A stretch of 64,000 nucleotides of DNA, from positions 1-64,000 of the forward strand of contig NZ_JBFEGG010000001.1 of the NCBI RefSeq assembly GCF_047228935.1, in the 5' to 3' direction. Source of the DNA: Ornithinibacillus sp047228935. Lineage in GTDB: Bacteria; Bacillota; Bacilli; Bacillales; Amphibacillaceae. Position 1 is the first letter of the stretch; each line of letters starts with the position of its first letter. Under the pieces are notes generated by a model that was not told the DNA's origin, ran no database searches, and was given only the letters and a program-made list of their open reading frames with translations. The position numbers were made by a program, and so were the translations under genes. Positions 27,351 through 36,254 of the stretch are shown piece by piece.

Positions 27351-28481
27351 ATGTTGCAATATCCATATCATAAAGGAACAATGGAAGCACAAGGAGTAAC
27401 GATTCCTTATACTTTGTCAGTGAAAAATAGTCAGCCTAAAAAAATTGCTATTTTATTACCTGGTAAAGAATATACAACACAAGGCCCCATTATGTGGTAT
27501 ACCAATCATCTTTATTGGGATGAAGGTTTTGATACGTTTCAATTTCATTATTCAGGAATGAATATAAATGAAGAAAATCTACCAGTAATTGTTAATGAAA
27601 TGATCCTTTCTTTTTTACAGGACCAGGAATATGATACCGTTCATTTTGTCTCACTAGGACTTGGATCTACAATTGCAGCCTATTTTCTTACACACCAGCT
27701 TTATCCGAATATAAAAGCAGTTTGGTTCACACCTTATACTCATCATCCTCAAGTATTACAAGCCTTGTTGGAACGTCCAAATAAAGGGCTAGTCGTAATA
27801 GGAGAGATTAGTGATGTGGTAGACGACGAGGACATTCAATTATTAGAGGGAAATGAGAATTTAACTGTTGCACATGTAGCTGGAGTGAATGATCTTTTAG
27901 AAGGTATATATGTAGAATTAAATATTGATGCAATGAGATCAGTCATACAAATGATACGGGAGTACATAAAAAAAGAGCAGATTGAACTAAACGAGAAAAA
28001 ATCAGAAATCATGGTCTATTTTAGTCTTTATGGTGACGACTTTCCACTAGAGGAAGTAACGGAAAAACTAGGTGTTCTACCAACCGATACGGATAAAAAA
28101 GGTGAGGAGATTATTCCGCCAAATGGAAAGATAAATCCTGATTTCAGAAGATATTATACACAAACTTGGTGGGAACTAGGCACCGATTATGAAGCCTCTG
28201 TTGATTTAAAGGATAAGATGAATGAGGTTATCCAGAAGCTTCGAGATAAAGTATTTATCATTAATGAGTTACGAAAAAAATATGATTTAACATCTCGTAT
28301 TCAAGTTGTTATCCGAGTGGAAAATGGTGAAATGCCAATTCTTACACTGGATAAAAAGATCCTCAGTTTTGCTCATCAAATTCAAACCGAATATATTAGC
28401 TTGGATACTTATGTCATGCCTTTTGATGAAAATTTACGATTTGAAAGTGATGGGATTACGTTTAAAGGGAGGAAGTTATAA
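27351..28481 (+). CDS. Alpha/beta hydrolase-like protein fused to DUF4279
   Basis: A 376-residue two-part protein. Residues 1-200 follow an alpha/beta hydrolase plan (KKIAILLPGKEYTT strand-loop, HFVSLGLGSTIAAYF in the elbow position), but the nucleophile elbow reads SLGLGS, not a clean GxSxG. Residues 215-370 match DUF4279: VYFSLYGDDFPLEEVTEKLG, then TWWELGT, and a central helix. DUF4279 proteins usually stand alone. GGGGG lies ahead of the ATG. The DUF418 gene follows after 85 bp. Confidence 0.7.
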   Translation: MLQYPYHKGTMEAQGVTIPYTLSVKNSQPKKIAILLPGKEYTTQGPIMWYTNHLYWDEGFDTFQFHYSGMNINEENLPVIVNEMILSFLQDQEYDTVHFVSLGLGSTIAAYFLTHQLYPNIKAVWFTPYTHHPQVLQALLERPNKGLVVIGEISDVVDDEDIQLLEGNENLTVAHVAGVNDLLEGIYVELNIDAMRSVIQMIREYIKKEQIELNEKKSEIMVYFSLYGDDFPLEEVTEKLGVLPTDTDKKGEEIIPPNGKINPDFRRYYTQTWWELGTDYEASVDLKDKMNEVIQKLRDKVFIINELRKKYDLTSRIQVVIRVENGEMPILTLDKKILSFAHQIQTEYISLDTYVMPFDENLRFESDGITFKGRKL

Positions 28482-28566
28482 AGGTTTATTTAGCAAATAG
28501 TGAAACTTAAATTTAATAGTTAACGTAAAATAATAGAAAGTTACTAACGAACAAGGGGGAACTGTT

Positions 28567-29790
28567 TTGGTTAATTCACCAATTTCAAGTCAAGAACGAA
28601 TTCGTACTATTGATATTATTAGGGGATTTGCGTTATTTGGAATTTTTCTAGTTAACATGCCATCATTTCATAGTGCTATATTTGTGAAAACAATGAATGG
28701 ATACGAACCGGAGTATACTGGTTGGGATTATTGGTTAGATGGATTTTTCACATTGTTTATTGATATGAAATTTTTTACGATTTTTTCTTTTCTGTTTGGA
28801 TTAGGTTTTTATATTTTTATTAGCCGTGCTGAGATGAAAGGACAAGCTGCTACAAAATTATATATTAGAAGAATAATAGCATTACTAGTATTTGGGCTGA
28901 TACATTTGATTGCTCTATGGTATGGAGATATTTTACATACATATGCACTTTCAGGACTTTTCTTGTTATTGTTCTATAAACGAAAGATCAAAACAATGCT
29001 GATTTGGGCGGGCAGTTTGTTATTAGCATATAATGCCTTCAATAGCCTCACCTTATTAATACCAAATACATTATTAGAACAAATAGAAGTACCAAGAATA
29101 GTAATGGAAAGTGAAGTTTCTAGTTATACGGCTATTTATCAACATTCTGGATACCTAGAATGGGTAAGCTATCGACTTGGAGCAGAGCTACCAATGATTC
29201 TATTGAATATACTTCCTGCAATGATTCCGGTACTTGCGATGTTTTTAATCGGATTAGCTGCTGGAAAAGCAGGTATCTTCCAAGATGTATCTAAACACCT
29301 GCAATTGCTTAAAAAAATACGTCTCATTACTTTATTAATCAGTATTCCACTTGTTGCACTTCTCGCTTTATATACATTTGGAATAGTGGATTCAGGGGTT
29401 AAACAACTATACATTATTCAAGTATTGACGAGCATTAGCAGTATTCCTTTATGCTTATTTTATATTACTGCATTGACCATATTACTAAGGAGAAATAAAT
29501 GGCAACAAAGATTACGTTCCCTTGGATTTACAGGTCAAATGGCATTAACAAATTATTTAATGCAAACTATCATTTCTATTGGGATTTTTGTAGGATTTGG
29601 TTGGTATGGGAAAGTAAATCTTGTAACAGGTACAATTATTTGTTTCATTATATTTGCAGTACAAATGATTATTAGTACTTTTTGGTTGAAAAAGTTTCGC
29701 TTTGGCCCGTTCGAATGGTTATGGAGATCGATTACGTACTGGAGAATTCAACCACTTGTTAAAAATAATGATGAGAGAAGCTATTCCTAA
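28567..29790 (+). CDS. DUF418 family membrane protein (YeiB-like)
   Basis: A 407-residue integral membrane protein. It has the DUF418 opening RIRTIDIIRGFALFGIFLVN (about residues 11-30), then FFTIFSFLFGLGFY and, near the C-terminus, LGFTGQMALTNYLMQ, all marks of the family. Eight to ten membrane spans are predicted. The start is TTG with GGGGGA 6 nt upstream. The role is unknown; relatives are often called acyltransferase-like membrane proteins. The GNAT gene follows after 49 bp. Confidence 0.88.
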   Translation: MVNSPISSQERIRTIDIIRGFALFGIFLVNMPSFHSAIFVKTMNGYEPEYTGWDYWLDGFFTLFIDMKFFTIFSFLFGLGFYIFISRAEMKGQAATKLYIRRIIALLVFGLIHLIALWYGDILHTYALSGLFLLLFYKRKIKTMLIWAGSLLLAYNAFNSLTLLIPNTLLEQIEVPRIVMESEVSSYTAIYQHSGYLEWVSYRLGAELPMILLNILPAMIPVLAMFLIGLAAGKAGIFQDVSKHLQLLKKIRLITLLISIPLVALLALYTFGIVDSGVKQLYIIQVLTSISSIPLCLFYITALTILLRRNKWQQRLRSLGFTGQMALTNYLMQTIISIGIFVGFGWYGKVNLVTGTIICFIIFAVQMIISTFWLKKFRFGPFEWLWRSITYWRIQPLVKNNDERSYS

Positions 29791-29839
29791 CTATGTCAAT
29801 TATGACTAAGAGTGAAACAGATTGAGGTGAAGCTGTACA

Positions 29840-30754
29840 ATGCTAACAGAGATTAGGAATTTTAAACAAGAAGATTTACCGTTATTAAGTGAATTCTATC
29901 ACTCTGTGACAAAAGATAGAAGAGTCATATTTTGGTGGGTTGGCCCAGAAGAGAACTGGGATAATGTGATTTGTGCTTTTGATGCTGGAAAAATAGTAGC
30001 AAAGGGTCAAGTTGAAATTATTAACCGCGTTTCAGAAGGACATCCAATACAAAATAGACATATGATCTATATAAATCTTAAAACCTTACCCGGTAGAGAG
30101 CTAGATTATAATTTATTAAATAAATTATATAAACCGTTATATAGTCGTGCATTAGAACTGAAGCAACTACTTTCAGCAGATTACCAAACGAACCTTTGCG
30201 TAGGTAACTTTGGGGCCGAGATAAATAATAATCGCTACTTTGTGAAAGAGAAAGGCTTTAGGCCATTAAATACACTATATACAATGGAAAGAGATTTACA
30301 ACAACCCATCGAGTCTATCACGCTATCACATTCAGATTTACAATGGAATTTTTGGGAAATGAAGGGACTAGAAGAGGAAAAGCGATATTTAGAAGTAGAG
30401 CGTGAGATTTGGCCAGATGCTGCACTTGGGCTGAACAGATTACATGAATATAAAGCTAATCCATCGTGGACTGCGATTCCAGTATTGGAAAATGGGAGTA
30501 TAATAGCTTCTGCAATGGCCTGGCGGGAAGAAGATATGGGTGTCATTGAGGATGTGTTTGTAAGAGAAAACTGGAGGAGAAAAGGAATTGCAACATTTCT
30601 TCTAACAACAGCACTCACCTATTTAAAAGACATTGGACTAACCAAAGCAATGTTGATGGTTGATACAGAGAATGAGAAAGCACTACAATTGTACCGGTCA
30701 GTGGGGTTTAACGTAATAGAGGAAGAAAGAAGATTTTTTATTGAGTTAACTTAG
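29840..30754 (+). CDS. GNAT-family N-acetyltransferase, two-domain
   Basis: A 304-residue protein with two GNAT folds. The second (about residues 180-304) is canonical: VIEDVFVRENWRRKGIATFLL holds the acetyl-CoA pyrophosphate loop R-x-x-G-x-A, and MLMVDTENEKALQLYRSVGF follows. The first half is degenerate. The design resembles mycothiol-synthase-like tandem GNAT proteins. GAGGTGAAGC lies before the ATG. A hairpin terminator follows the stop. Confidence 0.85.
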   Translation: MLTEIRNFKQEDLPLLSEFYHSVTKDRRVIFWWVGPEENWDNVICAFDAGKIVAKGQVEIINRVSEGHPIQNRHMIYINLKTLPGRELDYNLLNKLYKPLYSRALELKQLLSADYQTNLCVGNFGAEINNNRYFVKEKGFRPLNTLYTMERDLQQPIESITLSHSDLQWNFWEMKGLEEEKRYLEVEREIWPDAALGLNRLHEYKANPSWTAIPVLENGSIIASAMAWREEDMGVIEDVFVRENWRRKGIATFLLTTALTYLKDIGLTKAMLMVDTENEKALQLYRSVGFNVIEEERRFFIELT

Positions 30755-30764
30755 TTCATATAAG

Positions 30765-30800
30765 AAAGGACATGGGGCAATTCAGACCACATGTCCTTTA
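30765..30800. terminator. Bidirectional terminator
   Basis: AAAGGACATG at 30765-30774 pairs with CATGTCCTTT at 30790-30799. It separates the GNAT gene from the converging flavoprotein gene. Confidence 0.7.
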
Positions 30801-30802
30801 CG

Positions 30803-31801
30803 TTACTTGCGATAAATTACCGTGCTATATACTTGTGGAGCTGCCTTCGGGTTAAGATATTTCGCAACACTATTTACAGCCGTTAGTCCTTCTGTATAGC
30901 CAGAAGCAATTAGCATTGTTTTTCCTGGATATCCGGTAGAATCCCCAGCTGCAAAGATTCCTTCAATGTTTGTCGCCATATAGTGATCAACTGCTACTTT
31001 GCCACTAGATGTTTCTAATCCCCATTCTTTAAATGGAGTAGCAACCATTTTGAGACCGTTATATCCAAGCAGATGATCAACTTTAATGCGTTGTTCACCT
31101 TTCTCATCGGACTTTATTGTAATTTCATCTAGCCAACCATCTTCCCCTTGAAGTTCTATTAAATTACTATTTAATTCGACAATAACGGATGACTCCTCAA
31201 GACTTTGTAGTTCTTCGTCTGCAGCGTGCTGGAAGGTGTTTTTGTTATTAACTAAATAGACACGCTCTGCAATATTTTCTAGTGTGAGTGCCCAATCTAT
31301 TCCGATTCTATTGTTGGAAGCAATCATAATTTGTTTTCCTGCAAATTGCTGAAGGTTGCTAATCGTATAATGAACAGATTTTTGTTCGAAAGACTCTAAC
31401 CCGTCCACTTCGGGTTTTACTGGATTAAATTTACCAGTTCCAGTTGCGACGATTACGGCCTTTGCTCGGTGACGAGTTCCGTCAGATGAAGTTAGGGTAA
31501 AGATATCATCTTCATCTTTAGTTATCGTTTCGATCCATTGGTTAAATATGATCGTAGGTTGATTTATTGATGCTTGCTCTATCATTTGCTCGACTAACTG
31601 ATCTCCAGTGATTTGTGGTATTCCGCCAACATCATAAATAAGCTTTTCCGGAAGAAATTGAAGCACTTTTCCACCAAGCTCGGATCCGGATTCGATTACT
31701 TTTGTTTTCAAATCACGCATACCACAATAAAAAGCAGCAAATAAACCTGTTGTTCCTCCACCGATGATAATGACATCGTGTAGCTCGTTATGTTCCCCCA
31801 T
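30803..31801 (-). CDS. Ferredoxin-NADP reductase-like flavoprotein (YumC/YcgT type)
   Basis: A 332-residue thioredoxin-reductase-like FAD enzyme lacking the CxxC redox pair. The FAD motif IIGGGTTGLFAAFYCGM is at residues 12-28; the NADPH region lacks a clean GxGxxA (IASNNRIGIDWAL); the C-terminal FAD motif is GIFAAGDSTGYPGK. This matches type-2 ferredoxin/flavodoxin-NADP reductases. It lies 31 bp downstream of the siderophore permease genes on the same strand, so it may pass electrons to release iron from the imported chelate; that is inference. Confidence 0.82.
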   Translation of the reverse strand: MGEHNELHDVIIIGGGTTGLFAAFYCGMRDLKTKVIESGSELGGKVLQFLPEKLIYDVGGIPQITGDQLVEQMIEQASINQPTIIFNQWIETITKDEDDIFTLTSSDGTRHRAKAVIVATGTGKFNPVKPEVDGLESFEQKSVHYTISNLQQFAGKQIMIASNNRIGIDWALTLENIAERVYLVNNKNTFQHAADEELQSLEESSVIVELNSNLIELQGEDGWLDEITIKSDEKGEQRIKVDHLLGYNGLKMVATPFKEWGLETSSGKVAVDHYMATNIEGIFAAGDSTGYPGKTMLIASGYTEGLTAVNSVAKYLNPKAAPQVYSTVIYRK

Positions 31802-31832
31802 AATAATCTCCCTTTTACATGTATTTAAGCAA

Positions 31833-32849
31833 CTAGCTCTTCATTAATAAATAGATAAAATAAGATCCACCAACTAATGATACGATAAGTCCGACCGGAA
31901 TTTCTGATGGTGATAAAATATTCCGTCCAACTGTGTCTGATACTAAAAGTAATAAAGACCCCATCAATGCCGTAATCGGAAGGAAGGAATAATGGTTAAC
32001 ACCGACTAGTTTTTTCGATAAATGAGGTGTAACAAGTCCAACAAAGGCAATTCCACCACCGACAGAAACACTAGAACCAGCAAGTGCGACAGCGATAAAT
32101 AATAAGCCAAATCGATTTTTTTCTACATGAGTACCAAGCCCTTTTGCAACATCATCCCCTAATTGTAATGCATTTAATACATTGGATTGATAAAGTGCAA
32201 GTGGGATAAGTATGACTACCCAAGGTAACAGGGCAAGGACATAGGTCCAGTCTGCACCTGCGATATCCCCAGACAACCATACAGTCGCTCTTGTAAAATC
32301 AGTTGGATCCATTTTTAACTGGAACATGATTATCAAAGCTGCAAATGCGCTATTAATCCCTATTCCAACTAGTATCAAACGAATCGGTGAGATACCGTTT
32401 TTCCAAGAAAGTAGATAAATTAGTATTGCTGCAACCATTGAGCCAGTAAGAGCTGTAAGTGGTAAAAAGAAAATTGATGTGCTCGATAATTCCGTCATGC
32501 CACTTTGAAATAAGTAGATGTATAGCACAACGGCAAAACCCGCACCAGCATTTATTCCAATTATTCCTGGATCTGCTAATTCATTGTGGGTAATACTTTG
32601 TAAAATTGCTCCAGATATCGCCATTGCTGCGCCAATTAATATTGCTATCACGATACGAGGTAGCCTGAACTCCATCAGTACCATACTGTTATAATCGTCC
32701 CCTTGACCGAAAACAGTTTTGAAAACGTCAATCGGTGGAATGGAGATGACACCTAAGTTGAGATTAGTTAATATCGTGATAATAATTCCTATGATTAAAA
32801 TGATGGCAGTGATTGCAATTCGTTTCCCTTGTTTTGAACTAGATTTCAT
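31833..32849 (-). CDS. FecCD-family iron-siderophore ABC permease (second)
   Basis: A 338-residue BtuC-like permease with about ten spans. It contains AISGAILQSITHNELADPGIIGINAG (the family hallmark, in the GxxLQ region) and VGLVTPHLSKKLVG near the C-terminus, the coupling helix contacting the ATPase. Its ATG overlaps the TAA of the upstream permease gene by one base. It pairs with that permease to form the membrane channel. No ATPase gene is in the operon, so a shared ATPase elsewhere must power it. Confidence 0.92.
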   Translation of the reverse strand: MKSSSKQGKRIAITAIILIIGIIITILTNLNLGVISIPPIDVFKTVFGQGDDYNSMVLMEFRLPRIVIAILIGAAMAISGAILQSITHNELADPGIIGINAGAGFAVVLYIYLFQSGMTELSSTSIFFLPLTALTGSMVAAILIYLLSWKNGISPIRLILVGIGINSAFAALIIMFQLKMDPTDFTRATVWLSGDIAGADWTYVLALLPWVVILIPLALYQSNVLNALQLGDDVAKGLGTHVEKNRFGLLFIAVALAGSSVSVGGGIAFVGLVTPHLSKKLVGVNHYSFLPITALMGSLLLLVSDTVGRNILSPSEIPVGLIVSLVGGSYFIYLLMKS

Positions 32850-33889
32850 TACATCTTTCCCCCTTCACGACGTGCCAAGTAGAGAAAGAATGGAACACCG
32901 ACTAATGCAGTAATTGTCCCTACAGGTGTTTCGAATGGTGGATTAACCATTCGTGATACGGTGTCTGCTATAACTAGTAATAATCCCCCAAGTACTGCCG
33001 AGCAAGGAACAATCCATCTATAGTCTACTCCCACAAGAAAACGAGTAATATGAGGTATCACTAATCCGATAAAACCAATAGTCCCTGATACCGATACAGC
33101 TGCACCTGTGAGTAATAAAACGACTATCGTACCTACTGTTTTAATAAGTAACGTATGTTGTCCTAAGCTTTTAGCAACATTATCTCCTAAGGCTAAAACC
33201 GTGATAGACTTGGCAAGGATAAAAGCAAGTATAAGTCCGATTACGACAATTGGCCATAGGAGCTGAACATGAAGCCACTGTACACTCGATACCCCTCCTG
33301 CATACCAAAAGCTCATATCTTTTGCCACATTAAAATGGATAGCTATAGCTGACGATAACGAACTGAGTATCGCAGACACTGCAGTACCAGCTAAGGCAAG
33401 CTTAACGGGAGTTAAACCTGATTTGGAAATGGATCCTACTCCAAATACAATCGCAACACCAAGTCCAGCCCCAGCAAATGCCCATAGCATCATGACGAAA
33501 TTAGATGCGTGAGGCATAACTATAAGCGCAATGGCCATCATAAAAGTAGCTCCAGCTGTTACCCCCATAATCGATGGGGAAGCAAGTGGATTTCGAGTCA
33601 TCCCTTGCATCAGGGATCCGGAAACTGCAAGAGCAGCACCTATTAAAGCGGCAGCTAGTGCCCTAGGTATTCTAAGCCCTATTATAATTTGGTGTGATGT
33701 AGAATTAGAATCAAAATTCGTAATGCTTTGCCATATCGTTTGTAAGTTTATATCCGCTGCTCCAAATAAAATAGATATTGCAATAGAGAAGATGAGAAAA
33801 ACTGTTCCTCCAAGTAAAATAAACATCGGAATGACTAGTCTAGATTTTGAAATATTAGTATGTATTTTTCCGGACGCATGTTTGGTCAT
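32849..33889 (-). CDS. FecCD-family iron-siderophore ABC permease (first)
   Basis: A 346-residue BtuC-like permease with hallmark AVSGSLMQGMTRNPLASPSIMGVTAG and the coupling segment GLVIPHITRFLVG. The ATG at 33889 is chosen because AGGAG lies about 10 nt upstream; the frame stays open to 34012 but that part overlaps the Fur-box region and has no site. It begins a minus-strand operon permease-permease-flavoprotein, divergent from the binding protein gene. Confidence 0.92.
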   Translation of the reverse strand: MTKHASGKIHTNISKSRLVIPMFILLGGTVFLIFSIAISILFGAADINLQTIWQSITNFDSNSTSHQIIIGLRIPRALAAALIGAALAVSGSLMQGMTRNPLASPSIMGVTAGATFMMAIALIVMPHASNFVMMLWAFAGAGLGVAIVFGVGSISKSGLTPVKLALAGTAVSAILSSLSSAIAIHFNVAKDMSFWYAGGVSSVQWLHVQLLWPIVVIGLILAFILAKSITVLALGDNVAKSLGQHTLLIKTVGTIVVLLLTGAAVSVSGTIGFIGLVIPHITRFLVGVDYRWIVPCSAVLGGLLLVIADTVSRMVNPPFETPVGTITALVGVPFFLYLARREGGKM

Positions 33890-33936
33890 AAATAAAGTTC
33901 TCCTGATAAGTTGATAAAAGTTATTTATCATAGGAT

Positions 33937-33951
33937 TGAGAATCATTATCA
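33937..33951. promoter_or_regulatory. Fur box before the permease operon
   Basis: TGAGAATCATTATCA matches the 7-1-7 Fur consensus TGATAATNATTATCA with one mismatch. It lies 48 bp upstream of the permease start codon, in promoter position on the minus strand. Confidence 0.85.
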
Positions 33952-34013
33952 TTATAGTATAAAAAAATTCAAAGAGCAAAATATAATAGGATAGGTAAGA
34001 AAACGATTGCAAA

Positions 34014-34034
34014 TGATAATGATAATTGTTATCA
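34014..34034. promoter_or_regulatory. Fur box before the binding protein gene
   Basis: Overlapping TGATAAT half-sites at 34014-34020 and 34020-34026 are followed by GTTATCA at 34028-34034. TGATAATTGTTATCA (34020-34034) matches the Fur 7-1-7 consensus with one mismatch. It is 43 bp ahead of the start codon, so iron repression of the binding protein is expected. Confidence 0.85.
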
Positions 34035-34077
34035 TTTAGATGTGAAGTTATTATTTTAAGTTAAAGGGGATAGATCA

Positions 34078-35049
34078 TTGAAAATTAATAGTAAGTTTTA
34101 CATATTCTTAAGTCTAATAGTATTAGCATTACTATTAGTTGCATGTGGAAATAATGATGGAGAAGAACAGGGCGATGATTCGACTACTCAGAATGAAAAT
34201 GATGGAACCGAAGTAGCAGACCGTACGTTGACAGATGCGATGGGGAACGAAGTAACGGTTCCTGCTGAGCCTAAACGTGTAATTGCTTCATACTTAGAAG
34301 ATTATTTAGTAGCATTAGGAGTAACTCCTGTTGCCCAGTGGTCTGTTAGTAATGGAATTCAAGAGTATTTACAAGAATATCTTGAAGAGGTTCCAACAAT
34401 CCCACATGACCTTCCATTAGAAGCAGTTGCTAGCTTTAAACCTGACTTACTTATTATGGATTCAGCTAGTATGGTTGAAGGAAATAAGTATGCACAATAT
34501 AGTAAAATCGCACCTACCTATGTCATCGGATCAGCACAAAATAATGATTGGCGTGACGAATTTAAGGAAATAGGTAAAGTGTTTGGAGAAGAAGAGAAAG
34601 TTGAACAAGTACTAGCTGATTATGAGGAAAAAGCGGCAGATGCTAAGGAAAGAATTCAAACAGCTATCGGTGATGAATCGGTGGCAGCAATTTGGTTAGT
34701 GAGTAACACTTTCTACGTAGTGAGTGATTCCTTATCTAGTGGTGATGTTTTGTATAATGACTTAGGTCTTACAACACCAAACGTAGTGAAAGAGATTTCG
34801 GCTAGCACAGAAGCAAACTGGTCTGAGATTTCATTAGAGAAGCTTGCGGAATTGGATGCCGATCATATTTTCTTAGTCAATAGTGATAAGGGTAATGGAT
34901 CAGAAATGTTAGAAGATCCAATTTGGCAAAACATCCCAGCAGTGAAAAATGGAAATATCTATGAATACGATGCCAACACTAGCTGGCTATACACAGGACC
35001 AATCGCAAACTCACAAATGATTGACCATATATTGTCAGATTTAGAGTAG
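34078..35049 (+). CDS. Iron-siderophore ABC transporter substrate-binding lipoprotein
   Basis: A 323-residue lipoprotein with lipobox LVAC (Cys about residue 23), an acidic linker, then a class III binding protein fold: RTLTDAMGNEVTVPAEPKR is the usual FecB/FhuD opening, and PDLLIMDSAS follows. The start is TTG with AAAGGGGAT upstream. It captures Fe-siderophore, probably hydroxamate or citrate type as for YfiY-like proteins. It is divergent from the permeases, with a Fur box on each side. Confidence 0.92.
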   Translation: MKINSKFYIFLSLIVLALLLVACGNNDGEEQGDDSTTQNENDGTEVADRTLTDAMGNEVTVPAEPKRVIASYLEDYLVALGVTPVAQWSVSNGIQEYLQEYLEEVPTIPHDLPLEAVASFKPDLLIMDSASMVEGNKYAQYSKIAPTYVIGSAQNNDWRDEFKEIGKVFGEEEKVEQVLADYEEKAADAKERIQTAIGDESVAAIWLVSNTFYVVSDSLSSGDVLYNDLGLTTPNVVKEISASTEANWSEISLEKLAELDADHIFLVNSDKGNGSEMLEDPIWQNIPAVKNGNIYEYDANTSWLYTGPIANSQMIDHILSDLE

Positions 35050-35075
35050 GGTTTCTGTTTGCCAAACGGAATAGG

Positions 35076-35112
35076 GTCTGGGACTAACAAAAATTTTGTC
35101 CCAGACTTATTT
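35076..35112. terminator. Terminator between converging genes
   Basis: GTCTGGGAC at 35076-35084 pairs with GTCCCAGAC at 35098-35106, followed by a T-rich stretch. It serves the binding protein gene. Confidence 0.8.
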
Positions 35113-35126
35113 TTGCTAATAGTAAT

Positions 35127-36053
35127 TTACTCTTTTCTGTTAAACATTCTCTTTTTGAATATTAAATACGTTACCAAACCAATAATGCCTAGTAAAATAA
35201 GAATCGGCAAGTTTCCAATAAGGAAAATAAACAAACTAGAAAATAGATTAATCAACATGTTTACACTCTTTATAAACTGTTCCTTCGTTTTTTCCCAAGT
35301 ATTTAAATCGTCATCATTTACTTGTGCAAGACTTACATTATTTTCATGTATTTCAATTGTAACTGTTGCTAGTTCTGCTCTATTATCTAAATAATTCATC
35401 CTTCCGAGGATTTCTTCAATTTCTTCCTGGACGATTGCTAGGTCATCTGAAATCTTTAATAAGTCTTCAGTCTTTTCTGCTTGTTCCATAAAAGAGAGAA
35501 GTCGTTCTTCCACTACTCGTTTTGATTTTAATCGAGAGGATAAATCAACATATTCTTCCGTAACGTCTTGGCCAGAAATGGAGCTTTCTAAAACTTTGCT
35601 ACTACCATCTTCTACTAAGTTAATAAACTCTCGAAACTTATCCTGAGGAATTCGAACAGTAATAAAACCACTCGTGATTTTATCACCATCAAAACTCTCC
35701 GTATTGGATTCCACAATATAGCCACCGTAATCCGTTACTTTAGTTTCAATATCATTTATTGATTGTTGATAATTCTTCACTTCAATTGCTACATTAGCCG
35801 TATAGATAATTTTCCTGTCTACTGGACGATTCTCACTACTAGTTTGTTGACTTTCTTCCTTCTGTCCTTCTGTAGATGATCCTTCACTAGTATTAGCATT
35901 TTCTGGTGAATTTGAGAAATCAGCACTCTCTCCGTCTGCCCCAGCTGAGTCCTCAGCAACATAATCAGCTTCTTCACTATTTTGGGAATCATTGCTACAG
36001 GCTACTAGTACAATACAAATACTTAGTATAAGCCAGAATAACAACTTCTTCAT
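35127..36053 (-). CDS. DUF4349 lipoprotein with C-terminal membrane anchor
   Basis: A 308-residue protein. The lipobox LVAC puts the modified Cys at about residue 19; a Ser/Glu/Asn-rich linker runs to residue 78. The DUF4349 domain (about residues 82-245) includes YTANVAIEVKNYQQS, the VRIPQDKF strand and a coiled coil (ERLLSFMEQAEKTEDLLKI). A transmembrane helix lies at about 272-296. The family is widespread in Firmicutes and of unknown role at the cell surface. GGGGTG precedes the ATG. Confidence 0.88.
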   Translation of the reverse strand: MKKLLFWLILSICIVLVACSNDSQNSEEADYVAEDSAGADGESADFSNSPENANTSEGSSTEGQKEESQQTSSENRPVDRKIIYTANVAIEVKNYQQSINDIETKVTDYGGYIVESNTESFDGDKITSGFITVRIPQDKFREFINLVEDGSSKVLESSISGQDVTEEYVDLSSRLKSKRVVEERLLSFMEQAEKTEDLLKISDDLAIVQEEIEEILGRMNYLDNRAELATVTIEIHENNVSLAQVNDDDLNTWEKTKEQFIKSVNMLINLFSSLFIFLIGNLPILILLGIIGLVTYLIFKKRMFNRKE

Positions 36054-36254
36054 TCTAACACCCCACTTTTATATATTTGAAAACTTCTCTTTCTATAATG
36101 AATAAGACGGTATGAATTTATCATATGTTACAAAAATGTTACATATTTCATGGGACTGCTGTACTGGTAAGTTTTATTTGTTCATGCTAAATTGATTAAG
36201 AAGGAATATTGAACGGTTTTAAATTATTTTTATCGAGGTAAGGAGTTACCCTAA

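Noticed and set aside
33890..34012. N-terminal extension of the first permease
   Set aside because: It would cover the Fur box and promoter and has no ribosome binding site; ATG 33889 has one.
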